A stretch of 64,000 nucleotides of DNA from Climacium dendroides (GCA_950106755.1 OX467089.1:2358501-2422500); one strand, 5' to 3'; shown: positions 35,305-46,972, counted from the first letter of the stretch. Notes: generated by a model from the letters alone, not told the origin. Translations and numbers: made by a program.

Positions 35305-38300
35305 CCGTGGATGCGGTTTTGAAGTGAGTAGGAGAAAAATGGACGGCAGTAGGCAAATGGAGGCTAATCTGTTATGAAACGGCCGCTACACACTCATTGT
35401 CGATGTTTACATTGCACATGATGTGCGAATGGATGTCAAGGAGGACACCCATTCTAACACGCTTGTTGAAAAGGACGTTGGATATAACATTCCAATGGAC
35501 ACATTTAAACCAAGGTCGCAGGCATGCTTGCTGGAATTGGGGCACCTTCCATTCTGAATGTTCTTTTCGCTACAGTAAAAAAGTTTTTTGTTTCCTTCCC
35601 ATGGAGTTCTGAAGTGAAAGTTGCATGGAGAATGTCTCAAACACCATATTTGCTGTTGCCTTCACCCCAGAACCAGGTCTAGGTACTTGCATGTGCTAGC
35701 CCAAGACCTTCTCATAGATCTTAGGAAGATTGTTTAGTGGAGCATGGTGATGCAATGGAAGAAGTCGTCTATGCATTGAATAGAAGGATTATCAATGTCT
35801 TGTATAGAATGGAATGTCACACCCCATATTCCGTAGTAGTGAGAGGAGTTGTACTTGTAATTATTGTGTTCTACCATATTCTAAGAGTGGAAAATAGTAA
35901 TGAATCAGATTGGGCTGAGTACATAATGTGCTCTGTATTTTTCTGTAGGCAGAGATCTCCCCACCTAGAAGCCAATGGAATGAACTTGGCCGGAACCCCC
36001 CCATGTTGTCTCCATTTAATTTTCCTCCCAACTCCCTAAATCTGAAAAGCAATGGAAGGAATGCACTATGGGGTGACAGCACACAACACTGAATACACGT
36101 TCGTCAAAAATTAGGAGTACTTTCAAGTGGACATGAAGTACTTGAAGTATATAAAGTACCTTGGTGGAAGTACCATTAGAACTTAAGGAAACTTTAAATG
36201 GATGCTCGTACATTCTTGCCATTACAAAATAACATACTTATAGACAATAGTTTCTTAATGAACATCTTCATTTGAACTTGAGTTTATTGGAAGTGCATTT
36301 TAGTGTGTTAACACAATTTCTAGCTTTTCATGTCACTTCGAACCTTAGAAAACTTATATGCAAATTCTACTTCCTACAATAATCTCACTATTGGGATTAG
36401 TGCAATTGAAAGCTATCCTGGAGGTATTAATAATGTGAATTTGCCTTGTATCTTGATGTTTCTCCTATTTATGAATTTTTTGAAAATGAGAATGAAGTGC
36501 CACGTGGGAATTTTTTCCCTTAGATTCTCAACTCCATTTTCCAACATAAAGATTTAAAGTTCATAACTCTGTAGTACCCAAATTTCAGATTAAGATTAAT
36601 ATTCAAAGTCAAATATTTTAACTGTACAATACATTAAAAAATAATCGAAGCCAAAACAAACCCAGAAGTTCCTTGAAGTTCCTAGATTGTAGGAATTCGC
36701 CACATTAGCATTTAATGCAAACCATGCCACAGTACATAATATTAATTCATAATTTTTTTTAAATAAAATTGTAATTTTTTAAAAAAATTTAAAATTTTCA
36801 ATTATAAGAAAGTAACTAAAATTATTTGACAATAGTGCCTAATTCGAAATTCTTAGGCAACAAAGGGAAATTGAACAACCTTGAAATGCCCCTCCCTTGC
36901 CTTCAGAAATCTCTTTAGTAGTGTTGAAGAACTTATGTTTTAAAATTTGAAAACAAAGAGTGGAGATGAAGTTGAAAGTTTAAAACTACCCTGAAGTACC
37001 ATAAGTAATTCTTCACGAATAGAAGCAAGGAAAAAAGTCAAACAAATATTCAAAATTTTGGAGATTTAAGCAGTAGCCATGCTACAGTATGTGAATGTAG
37101 TGCTTTACTCATAAAAAATTGAACGTAAATATTATTTTTTGTGTCTTTTTCCTCCGCAAAAGATAATACCCATCTGACTTCCACATTCCAATAGATATTG
37201 TAATTATAGTTCTACTATCACCAAGAAGCCCTTGCATAGTATATATATTCTATCTTTGTACAAACTAATGTGCTTTTTGTATCATTCATTTGGCCTGTAC
37301 AAAGTCATTTGTAATTATTTTGCAAACCTAACACACTTTTATTGTTGGTAAAGTACTTTGTAGAGGATGGATGAAACACTAAATTGGATAAGAATGTGGT
37401 AGAACAGCTTCTCTACATAGATACCTACCAATTGGATCAATTGAGAAGTGAAAATAATGTTTATTTTATCTAAGAAAAAGTACGTTATATAAATACATCT
37501 TGAAAAAGTACTTTTTGGACGTACTTTGTAGGGGGGTGTAATGTGCTTTCACCCGAATTTTTTGGAGAGAACCCCCGAGCCCGAACGCAATGGAATGAAC
37601 TTGGCCATAACCCCCCCATGTTCTTTCCATCTGAATTTTTTCCCAACTCCCTAAATCCAAAAAGCACTGGGAAGAATTCACTGTGGGGACTTCAAATTAC
37701 TCCCAAATTGTTTGGGCCATCCACGAACCCCCAATGGAAAGCACTTCTTCGCACTCCCCGTACTACCATTCCCCCCATATTGGGGGGGACCCCCAAGCCC
37801 CATCCCAATGGAATGAATTTGAACAAAACACCCCTATATTCTCCCCATTTAATTTTCTCCCCATTTAATTTTATCCCAACTCCAAAAATCCAAAAAATAT
37901 TGGAAGGAATTTACTATGGGGACTGCAAGTCACTCTCCATTTTATGGGGCCTAATTTGCAATTACAAAGCCAATGGAATAATGTCACATTGATCCCAACA
38001 CTCCCAAGTAATCCCCATTTTCTGTTCTCAAAACCCATCTCCAAATAATATTGCGTAACTTCACCTCTATGATAAGGTTATCCCAATGAGTCTCCATTTT
38101 TATTTCCCATCTTTCATGTTTTAGGACCTAAAATATTTCATTCTGTACATCCTTTTAATTTTGGCATACCCTAGACTTGTAACACCAAAACACATTTGTG
38201 GAGTCATTACATGTGTCTATGTCACTTTCATCCTACCTCATACCCATGACTTCACATCCTCCCAGAAAGCCTGAATTTTACAGCCTGGAGCTCTTTCCTA

Positions 38301-38389
38301 TACCAATCAGGTGTTTTCCCTGTAGGGAAGCACCCCCCCTGCCCTGTCAGTGACAGCAGTGCACCTGCCCGCAGTGAAAGACGCACTAG
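35305..38389. other. CACTA 3' region with AT-rich DNA and interspersed repeats
   Basis: No gene. A unit of about 120 bp (CAATGGAATGAACTTGGCC..CCCCCCATGTT..CCCAACTCCCTAAATC..AGCA.TGG.A.GAATTCACT.TGGGG) occurs at about 35970-36080, 37580-37695 and, diverged, 37800-37930. The 36200-37540 interval between them is AT-rich and may be an inserted element. No ends identified. Confidence 0.45.
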
Positions 38390-38611
38390 TGGCTGACGTG
38401 GCCGATTCGTGTTTTTTTGGACGTCATCTAAAACGTCCTTTATTTTTTCTGACATAGTGAAAAACACGTCCGTTCAAAGTGACATCCCTATATTTCCTGA
38501 CGTCTATTATGACGTTTCAGATGACGTCACAAAAAATTGTCCCTGATCTGCGCGTTCGTCCAAAAACGTAGTGACGTCAAAAATAACGAGGATGTCACAG
38601 CGTAACGCAGT

Positions 38612-38635
38612 AAAAAACAGGGGTTTCTTATAGTG
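38612..38635 (-). repeat. CACTA right terminal inverted repeat
   Basis: Ends TTTCTTATAGTG at 38635. Preceded by a subterminal zone (38390-38600) rich in TGACGTC, GACGTCA and TGACATC motifs. Confidence 0.9.
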
Positions 38636-38692
38636 TTAAGCGCAGTGCGGAACCGATAGCGGGAGATCTCCCGATGTTTAGGTACGGCGACT

Positions 38693-40401
38693 AACCTTCC
38701 TCGGGGGCCGAAGATCCTGTTCGCCACCGTCAGTGCCCATCTCCTGTGAGGGTTGGTCCCGAACCCCTATCGGGTTGGAGGAGGACATGCAGGCACCCTC
38801 ATTCCTACCGGGCTCTAACTCAGAACGTGGAGGAACGTCAGGAGGGTCACCATCACGGAGGTGGATATCAAACCTGCGCTTCGTCCGCACTTCCTTTGGC
38901 CTCTCTGAATTCAAGTCATGCACTACAGACCTTGATACCTTGGTCGCCTTCGCCGGACCAGACTTCTTCTGCGGACGTCATTTTCCGGACATGTCACTGC
39001 GTGAGTCAGGTCTTGGAGATGACTGCTCCGACACCTCGGGAGGCACCATTGGCTTTGCCGACTTCCCCTGCAAGCAGTAGACGTTAGATTTTCTCCATTG
39101 ATGATGGTCATCATGTTCAAAGTGGAACGGATAGCGGGAGAGCTCTCGATGTCTTGGAAGAGGGACGAACCTCTTTGGAGGGAGGGATTTCATCGTCGCC
39201 ACCATCACTGCCCATCTCCTCGGAGGGGTGCTTCAGTATCCCTGACGATTTAGAGGAGGATTTCTTGGCGCCTTCTTTCCTGCCTACCTCCACTTCAGAC
39301 TCTTCAGGAAGTCGAGCAAGGTCATCACCATGCTCACGCGCTTCAGAGAATGAAACCTTCTTCGCCTTCACCGGACCGGACTTCTCCTTTGGGTGTCGCT
39401 TCTCAGATATTTCACTGCATCCGGCATGTCCCGAAGATGACTGCTTCGAGACCTTGGGAGGCACCAGTGCCTTTGCCGACTTACCCTGCGAGTGGAATAC
39501 ATCAGCCTTCCTCAAAAGTGACAAAGGCATTGATGCGCAATGCGAAACTGACAGCGGGAAATCTCCCGATGAGTACGTATAGGGACTAGCCTGTTTTCGG
39601 AGCGGAACATCGTCTCTACCATCACCACTTGTGTCCTCTGAAGGGTGGTTCACTACCCCGGACTGGTTTATGGAGGGCATGCTGGCGCCCACATCCATGT
39701 GCACGTGCACTTCAGGAATCGCAGAAGGTTTAGGAGGGTCATCATCACTGAGCACAATCGCCTCAGAGATTGAATCCTTCGTCGCCTCTGTTGTGACCAA
39801 CTTCTCCTCCGGACTTGATTTCCCATGCAGTCCACTTTGCGAGGGAGGTTGTGGACACGACTGCTCCAAGTGCTCGGGAGGCAGAACTCCCTTTAGTGAC
39901 TTACCCTACAAGGAGAACACATCAAACTTCCTCGAGCGACCTTTGCACTACTCAACAACGTGGAACCGACAGCGGGAGATCTCCCAATGCTCATGTACAA
40001 TGACTAACCTTTTTTATAAGAGGGGTGTTGTCCTCGCTACTATCACTGTCCGTGTCCTCTGGCGGGTGAATCACTTCCGGAGGCATGTGATGGTCTTCTT
40101 CATTCACATCACTCTCGGTCTCCTCCGAGGTGCGAGAGGCACTTCTCTCCGCATCCGCGGCTTTGTCCTCACGAACCGCGTCGTTCATATCAGGTCTATC
40201 TTCCGCAGGATCGTTCATGGCTTCGTCGTTGCTTGCATGTTGGTCCTCACCTTCATCCTCTACATCCGGCTCATGAGTGCCAAGATTGTGCAGTTGTTCC
40301 CATAGCCGCTTGGTAGCCGTCAGTGCCTTGGACTGTGCCTCCACGTCAAAAACGACTTCGAGTACCTTAGTAGAGTGGGCTTGATAGAATATGAGAAACA
40401 C
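38693..40401 (-). CDS. Tandemly duplicated exons of the palindrome-rich locus
   Basis: Read on the minus strand, an exon about 40401-40008 (acidic, ending EDNTPLIKK before a GTTAGT donor) is followed by at least three related exons with acceptors near 39911, 39491 and 39071. Each begins GKSxK(A/G/P)xVPP and runs through a Ser/Pro/Lys/Glu-rich stretch with KAKKVSFSEA or similar, SSIxxSGxxxHPSEE and GDGxDD. Each is followed by a short intron holding one 20-bp palindrome (39970, 39552, 39133 and 38658). The unit is about 420-470 bp. One donor reads GCTAGT instead of GTTAGT (about 39589). Low-complexity repeat protein region; function unknown. The next unit lies beyond the CACTA element at 23505. 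Confidence 0.6.
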
Positions 40402-40473
40402 ATGTCAGTGCACTGTCTTCAGAGTCACTCAGTAGAAAAGAGGTACTCGAAGGAAAACGACAAGACAGCTTAC

Positions 40474-41814
40474 CAGCCCAAGGGACGTGAAATCCGGACC
40501 ACTGTTCACATTCACGACGACCATATTATTCGTCATCATGTCAGCAAATATGTCTAGCGCCGCCGCAATGGAAAACCACGGGATCATCGGACGTTGGTAG
40601 ACGGTATCGACTTCATCCAAATCCTTCGACATGTACACAGCTTCAAGGTCTTTTGCGCCCAGGAAGAAACTGTGGAAGCTGCTCCTCGAACCGTGGACGT
40701 CGTCGTAGGCAAAGAGGAAGACCAGGAAGATGTTGTAGTGCAATCCGGCCACCGGTTTGGGGAAGCCGTCCCCTTTCTCGGGAATGTGGTTTACAACATG
40801 CCAATCCCAGACCCTAACCTTTGTCTCGTCCCGCCGCTTCTGCAAGTACACTACAATTTCGTGGAATCCAGCAGCATCCGTGACAAGAACTGTTGGTGAA
40901 CGGGCTTTCACGAGGCGCCGAGTGGCATCTTTATACTCTAGTGCATCAAACACTCGAGTCAAATTGCGGTGCTCTAGGAGTTTTGCACGAGGGCCGCCAC
41001 CTGACACCTCGAACAAGAACCAGAAGTACATGTGGGTCTTCGCTTCACCCCGCCATGACTTCACGGAAGCATCTGTCAGAATCTGGCTAATGTCCCAACA
41101 TTTCTCGTCCATGACCTTGTAGAGGTAGTCATTCACAAAATCCTTTGAGAGCTCGACCTCCACTTGTCCTGTACGAGCGTTGAAGAACGACTCCCACATA
41201 TTCTTCACCGCGTCTGGACACTCGCTCGGATCGTGAGTCTTGTTGAGTGCCTTGGTTCGACCCTCTAGCCACTCCTTCCCCAACTCCGTGTCCATGCTCT
41301 TATCCACCCAAAATTCGACTTGCTCCCGAGTGATTTTCTTTGATGCAGCGAATTCATTTCATTCTGCTACCGCGTAGGGGATGTATTTTGGCTTCTTACT
41401 CGGAAGCGGGTGCTGCTTGTAGTGGCACATGAGTTCATTTTTCATGGCGCGAATCTTTTTCTCCCTCCCTGTTGCCACGACGAGTGGAATGATAGGCTTC
41501 TCGAAGAAGTCGATGTTCAGAGCCGTTTTCTTCATGCACACAACTTCCTTCTCCACTTGGCCTGCCAAGTAGTTCAAGTCCTCATCACGTAGTCCATACA
41601 AGGGCTTGAAGTCGGTGTATCCCAATGGCTTGCGCTTGCCCTTCGAGTGGGGTTTGTTACCGTCGGGAAGCTTGAAGCAGAGGAAGTCCCTATCAATCTG
41701 GATCTAGCGTTGGACATCCTCGTCCTTCTCCATGAAGAGGAGCGGAATTTTCAAATCCGGGTTGTCAGGATTCTTGAACCCAGTGAAGATAAAGAACATG
41801 ACCGGATAGAAATC
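40474..41814 (-). pseudogene. Large exon of the palindrome-rich locus, unknown function
   Basis: Bounded by an acceptor ATCGTGCAG (exon from 41814) and a donor GTAAGC (exon end 40474). The single frame is 447 codons with TAG at 41706-41704 and TGA at 41361-41359 as the only breaks. Visible blocks: DFYPVMFFIFTGFKNPDNPD, LLFMEKDEDVQR, DFLCFKLPDGNK, GYTDFKPLYGLRDEDLNYL, THMYFWFLFEV, SPTVLVTDAAGFHEIVVYLQ, VWDWHVVNH, LFAYDDVHGSRSSFHSFFLGAKDLEAVY. I do not recognise the fold. Globular composition and long open frame indicate a real former protein. Confidence 0.55.
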
Positions 41815-41883
41815 CTGCACGATAACAGCGCCACCATTAATTGTGAAGGTTCACGCGAGAGCACTAGCCATGACATGAACTGC

Positions 41884-42117
41884 CATCGGGAAATGTCCCG
41901 TTGTTCGTCTGTTTGAAGGCCATGTATTCACCAACAACATACGTCCCAGTGACCGACATTCTCATTCCGAACATCAAGCCATCGGGAGAACTCCCGTTCT
42001 TCTAAAGCATATCCGCTTCTTAAACTTGAGCATACCCCCCAACAAGTAGAAATTGTTTTACAAGTCTGGACATCGGAAGATCTCCCGATGGTGTGATCAT
42101 CGACAGATCTCCCGCTG
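41884..42117. repeat. Intron with four palindromes
   Basis: Intron between exons ending 42179 and starting 41814. Palindrome copies at 41884-41903, 41980-41999, 42071-42090 and 42098-42117. Confidence 0.85.
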
Positions 42118-42178
42118 GCATTGTGCATCAAAAATTAAACTATGAGAAGCAATCCCAATGTCGATGAGTTGAACTTAC

Positions 42179-43502
42179 AAAGTACGCAGCGGAGTGCGCT
42201 CGTCCTCCGTATGATGGTACCGGGCAACCCATGTCCCTCCATTTGATTCGAGCGTGTGCAAGCTGCTACGTGAAGCTCTGCTCCTTTTGCTCACCAGCAA
42301 CGTTTTGGTTCAGAGCTTTGGAAAAGTGCATGATTTCATTCTTCTTGGTGTCAAACGGTGCCCATATAGGAATGATGTTGAAGGTGGACGCGTCTGCCTT
42401 GTCGGCTTGCGGGATGTCTCCTTTCTCAATCAACTCCCTATGCGCTCGCATAGTGTGCTGACCGCCAATGATGTAGTAGTGTGTTTTGGCGCTTAGACTC
42501 TCCCTCTTCGGACACGAGTCCCAGAAGGTCACAGTGTTGTCCGGCTCGTATGGTCCTCGCTTCAAGGGGAGAACGGTAATGTACCGGTTCTCCGAATGAT
42601 AGTCGCAATCAACGAGAATGCGATTCTTGATTCCGCTTAGCTGCGTCGGCTCAATCCCTCTGTACACAAGTACACCAGCAGGCGCCTGGTGCAAGAACTT
42701 GTAGTGAACTCAGAGGAGTTCACCTCTGGCATTGCCAAAGGGCTTCTTGTCCCACTTGTACATTGGCTTGAACACCTGGTTGTATAACTTGTTTATTTCT
42801 TTCACTTCCGCGGGCTCGAGCTTCCTCACCTCTGCATCCGTCATATTCACAACGCGATGACTGGTTAGTGGGACAAGTTTGATCCTCTTCTTGCCCTTGT
42901 CCTTGCCCTCCTCTTCTTCTTGAACTTCATCGCCTGGCGCTCCCGCAATGGACTTTCGCTTCGCGGGCTTCTTCCTAGGAGATGGTGATGCAATTGTTCC
43001 TGCCCCGGCCGTAGTGGAGGGCTTTGCATTTCGACGGCTCTCGTCAATAATGTCCCACTCAATCTTCATTTCCTCGTACGTCCAGGAGTGGCAGCCGCCA
43101 GGCTTGGCTAGCATCCCCTTCCTCGTCATGGTCTCGCACATGCTCAGATCCATCTTGGCATAGTCCAGGATCAACCCGTATGTTCTTGTTTCTTGGGAAG
43201 TGGGAGCCGTCTCACGAACGATAACGAGGCCTGTGGAGTTATCCAGTCCCTCAAGCTGCAACACGTCTAAGTCCACCTTACTGTGATCCAAGTTCTTAAA
43301 GGTGAGCTTCGGACATATGATTACGGACCCGTCAAGCTGGTCCATCCACTCGAGGCCCCATGTTGTCACTTTCTTGTCGCATCGGAACACAGCTCCCGGA
43401 ACGTGATCTCCGGTGTATTGAAACGTATGCATGACTGTGTCAATGAACTTGTACAGCCTTATAGGTGCTATCGTGGTAGGCAATTCCTCCGAGGTATTGG
43501 CC
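42179..43502 (-). pseudogene. Exon with possible DGQHR/ParB-like segment
   Basis: Acceptor TGCTCAG at 43510-43503 and donor GTAAGT after 42179. Open in one frame except TGA 42712-42710 and TAG 42268-42266. The N-terminal half includes CDKKVTTWGLEWMDQLDG, a basic, Lys-rich linker and EVKEINKLYNQVFKPMY. The C-terminal half reads KTHYYIIGGQHTMRAHRELIEKG, then FNIIPIWAPFDTKKNEIMHFSKALNQNV. The YYIIGGQHT.RA pattern followed by a beta-strand and an N-rich helix resembles ParB/DGQHR-type domains, where the motif is DGQHR; here it reads GGQHT. Similarity is at motif level only. Confidence 0.45.
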
Positions 43503-44107
43503 CTGAGCAATGTGACACAGGAATGTTAGATGTCCACATTTTCATCATTCTATTGAGTTATCATTGGGAGTTATCCTATTGATCTCCTAATAAACCCTAC
43601 CTAAAACCTTTGTTCAATTGCATCGTCCTAGATGTTTCAGCAGGAGTTTTCCCGATGAGTTCGTCCTTCCCGTGGACATATAGGCATGAGTTCTTATAAT
43701 AACTTTTGTAGTCCTAGTAATACCTTGCACTGTACTAGTAGTAGACATCGGGAGATCTCCCAATGATTTCTTCCAATTGTATTCCCATTTCGATTGGAAG
43801 TTCTCCACTTCTATGTCTCCTGCTACCACGATTCTTTTCGAACATGAACATCGGGAGATATCCCGATGATCACTTCTTTCGCGATTTGAACCAAAGTTCA
43901 CCTATTTCATGTACTGCTCATCACATCCACAACATGACACATTTGTCTTCTGGCGAAGGCTACAACTACTTGACCTAAAGTCGACATACTATTGATTTTC
44001 AGCGGGAGATCTCCCGTTGATGAGTTCTGGCTTCCTCAACTTCTTCACAATTTTCGTTTAGGGTGCCTGGTAGATCGTCTCTTTCTTACATTCATGAACT
44101 GTGAATT
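43503..44107. other. Probable intron with four palindromes
   Basis: Palindromes at 43638-43657, 43746-43765, 43849-43868 and 44000-44019, spaced 108, 103 and 151 bp. No ORF with coding character. Confidence 0.6.
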
Positions 44108-44359
44108 CAACGGGAGAACTCTCGATGAAATTCTGCAGCAGTGCTCTCTCATTCTACTGTACCTTTCCGTCGGAATATGTCTCGGCAAATTTAGGGTTTC
44201 GCGTCCGCAATTGCCATTTTCCCTTGACGAATTTAGGATTTCGGGACTGCAACTGTCATTTTCTCCACTTCTACCACTGAGTGCAATTTCAGGTTGCACG
44301 GCTTCAGGGCTTTCGGGCATTTGAGCGGTCTCATTCCAAAGCCACTGTGTACCATACAC
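44045..44359 (-). CDS. Possible first exon of the palindrome-rich locus
   Basis: ORF from ATG 44359. The N-terminal part (MYGTQWLWNETAQMPESPEAVQPE..) is plausible coding. It runs into a palindrome at 44108-44127, so a donor probably lies before that point. It is upstream of, and on the same strand as, the exons from 43502. Weak support. Confidence 0.25.
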   Translation of the reverse strand: MYGTQWLWNETAQMPESPEAVQPEIALSGRSGENDSCSPEILNSSRENGNCGRETLNLPRHIPTERYSRMREHCCRISSRVLPLNSQFMNVRKRRSTRHPKRKL

Positions 44360-46794
44360 AACTTCTAGCTAGTACCATGGTCTCCCTATCATTGTCGGTT
44401 ACAAGTTTAGTGGTCATGGAAGGAGATACACACTACGAATGTGACTCACTTCCTCTAATACTACAAAGAAGCACACATACTCTAAGGAAGAGAAATCAAT
44501 TCTTACGGGTTATTCCACTCTGGTAATGAGCTGGTGGCCATGACTCTAGCCGTGTATGCGCACAAGACGTGCCTTGGGCCCTCCGTACAGCTTCCCTACA
44601 ATCGGACTGTCTGCTAGTTCCTGCGCAATAAAAATAAGTTTCATGACACACTTAGAGATTACTTTGCGCGCGAAAAAGCAAAACAACACAATGTCTACAC
44701 CCACTCTCTGATGGATCCATGGTGCAAAACATTCCTCAAATTTCAACAAATACGAACTGCTCTACTTACATGGTCATACCTACATTCTTTGAAGAGGACA
44801 ATATGATCAATTCATTTTTGCAGCAAAAACATCCACAAGGAACTTTGAAATGGTTCTTCTGGGCTACAAACGCCCCACTCTAGCCCCTTCTGTAAACCAT
44901 TACTTCCGTGGCTAAAAGATCCAAAGCTCCTTGTGGGACAGTATCGACTTGAACGGACTCATTAAAAATCACTCTAAACCTTTCTAAGTGCATCGACAGA
45001 ACATGCCCTCACCGACATGTAAACACCTTTCCACTCCGACCACTCTGCCTACACTCTGTGCGCTAGACTGTCCAGTGCTAATGTAAGCAATTACCAAAAA
45101 AAATTTACGTAACGCACATAGGCGCTACACTGTCCCTTGCAAAATCAGAGAGAAAACATTGACAACTTCTGCTCCAGAGAATGCACTACTACTCATCCAT
45201 TTCCGTAACAAACTCCCACCAGTGTTACAATCATTCAACCTACTCTACGAGTGACAGACAAATCACTGAAAATGTGCTACTGCTCCACCTAAAGAGAGAG
45301 AAACGTAATATTCATTAAAATGAGAGTATTCCACCGAAATGAGAGTTACAGAAGTCTAATTTCATTTGAAAACGGAGAAGAGAATTCCTCAAACAATATT
45401 CAAATTATAAAAGAATTAAAATCAGATGAACACAAGTAGGAATCAAATATCAGAACCACAAGGTAAACGTTCATATTGACCTTTCACTTGTACACCATGA
45501 GTTGTTCCATACATCTTCAACTATGCTTGGCTAGGTCTAGTGACACTATATTACAGGCAACGAACTATAAAGGCCAGTAATGTAGTTCATTACATTGTTC
45601 TGCGTACACTATAAAAGCTACGAGTGTGATTCACTCGAGCTCTGAGTTCTTTTGTAATATGCACATTGAGCTTTCATGAAGCATGAATGTATGACTCTAC
45701 ACTATGAACAAGTACTATACGTGTCATTTACTCTTGAGCTCCACGATTGCCTTCGTCATCTTCGGCCTGTGGTTGTACTTGCTTGTAATTCATGAGCTTG
45801 GAAAGCCCACATACTTCCTTGAACATCCGAAGAAGGACCCACGTCCTCACCATATAGTTTCCGCTGTGTTGCTCTATCGCAAAGTGAGGACGACATCGGT
45901 GTAGCAAAAACATCGCTAGACTTCATGGGCGATGGAGAACATGATTTTGGACGATGTGGAGCTAAACCCGGGGGACTATCCACCACCCCATCATCAACAG
46001 TCCATTGTCGAATTTGCAGTGGCAGCCGAACACATGAAGTTTCCTGTACTTAGAATTAGATTCTGCCCGTAGTCGGAGAAAGAGTTAGTTGATGCAGTGC
46101 ACGGAAGACTGGTGTGCCGAACTAGAGAGGACGACGTTCCCAAATTCTAAGAAAACAAAGAGATTAGAACAATTTAATCAAAAACTGTAACTGTCATTAC
46201 ATTTACAAGTAAACTCCAATAGCAAATTTGCAATCTAGGAAGTCCTGGCCATCGAATGAGGTCGACCCGACCTAAACTGGAGGAAGAAGAAAATACAGAA
46301 AGGTATTCATAAAAAAATTATATTACAGAAATTACGTATATCTCTAACCATACATGCGAATGCACGAGCCATTAAGGTCGAGGCGAGCTGAAGTTCACTA
46401 GGAACTCAGAGAACAATCCACATGCCATTCAGCACGACTCGACCTGAACTAAAGCAATAAATAAACTACCCTCTCGTAACGCCGATTAGACGATGACACA
46501 GTCATTGCATCCACGTGGCTCATGAACAGCAATGAAATGCAGTGCGCTATCGGTACGCTGAAGACACTCTGACTGCATCCATAAGACTATTGTACATGCC
46601 ACGATTTCTCTCGTCATACAACATCTTCCACCCAATTTTCCCCGCACTACTCTTGCGAAATGATTTCAACCCTTCATCTCAAGCTACGTGAAGTCGCCTG
46701 AGCCAGGGCAAAAGGACCATGTCCAAATATGAGTCCCTGGGGCCGTTACAGGGTTGTCGTGGACGTGCGTCTGCGGCAAAATTGCGTCCAAAAT
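44360..46794. other. Interval without a recognisable gene
   Basis: One possible minus-strand exon (QELADSPIVGKLYGGPKARLVRIHG, about 44625-44549) follows a TTTATTGCGCAG acceptor-like site. The rest shows no supported ORF, palindrome or repeat array. Confidence 0.4.
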
Positions 46795-46972
46795 CGAACG
46801 TCTGCACGTCCGGACCCTGCGGACACAGACGGACGGTCCTCGGTCGCCGTCCTGCGGGCGGACGGATTGGCGGACGGGCCGGTCAGACAAGCGGACGGAT
46901 GGGCGGACGGGCGGACGGATGGGCGGACGGGCGAGCGGACGGAGTGGCGGACGGGCGGATGCGCGAACGGTT
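46795..46972 (+). repeat. CGGAC array 1
   Basis: Dense CGGACGG and GGGCGGACGG units with spacers GATT, GATG and GGC. Very GC-rich in an AT-rich setting. On the plus strand nearly all units read CGGACGG. Located downstream of the hAT gene. Several overlapping ORFs here are by-products of the repeat. Confidence 0.9.

Larger units (their letters stand above)
23552..38635. mobile_element. CACTA (En/Spm-type) DNA transposon, 15.1 kb
   Basis: The left end reads CACTATAAGAAATCAGTGTTTT and the right end, reversed, CACTATAAGAAACCCCTGTTTT. The first 12 bases are identical, and 21 of the first 24 match. Flanking trinucleotides are TCA (23549-23551) and TTA (38636-38638), i.e. a 3-bp duplication with one mismatch. 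Inside are a TNP2-type transposase (+) and a TNPA-type gene (-), the two genes expected of an autonomous CACTA element. A solo LTR has inserted later (27776-29067). The element sits in an intron of the minus-strand palindrome-rich locus: a GTTAGT donor lies at about 38693 and the acceptor at about 23506. Confidence 0.9.

Noticed and set aside
45704..45986. Small ORFs on both strands near 45.8 kb
   Set aside because: Overlapping frames of 60-76 codons, no domain, no splice context.
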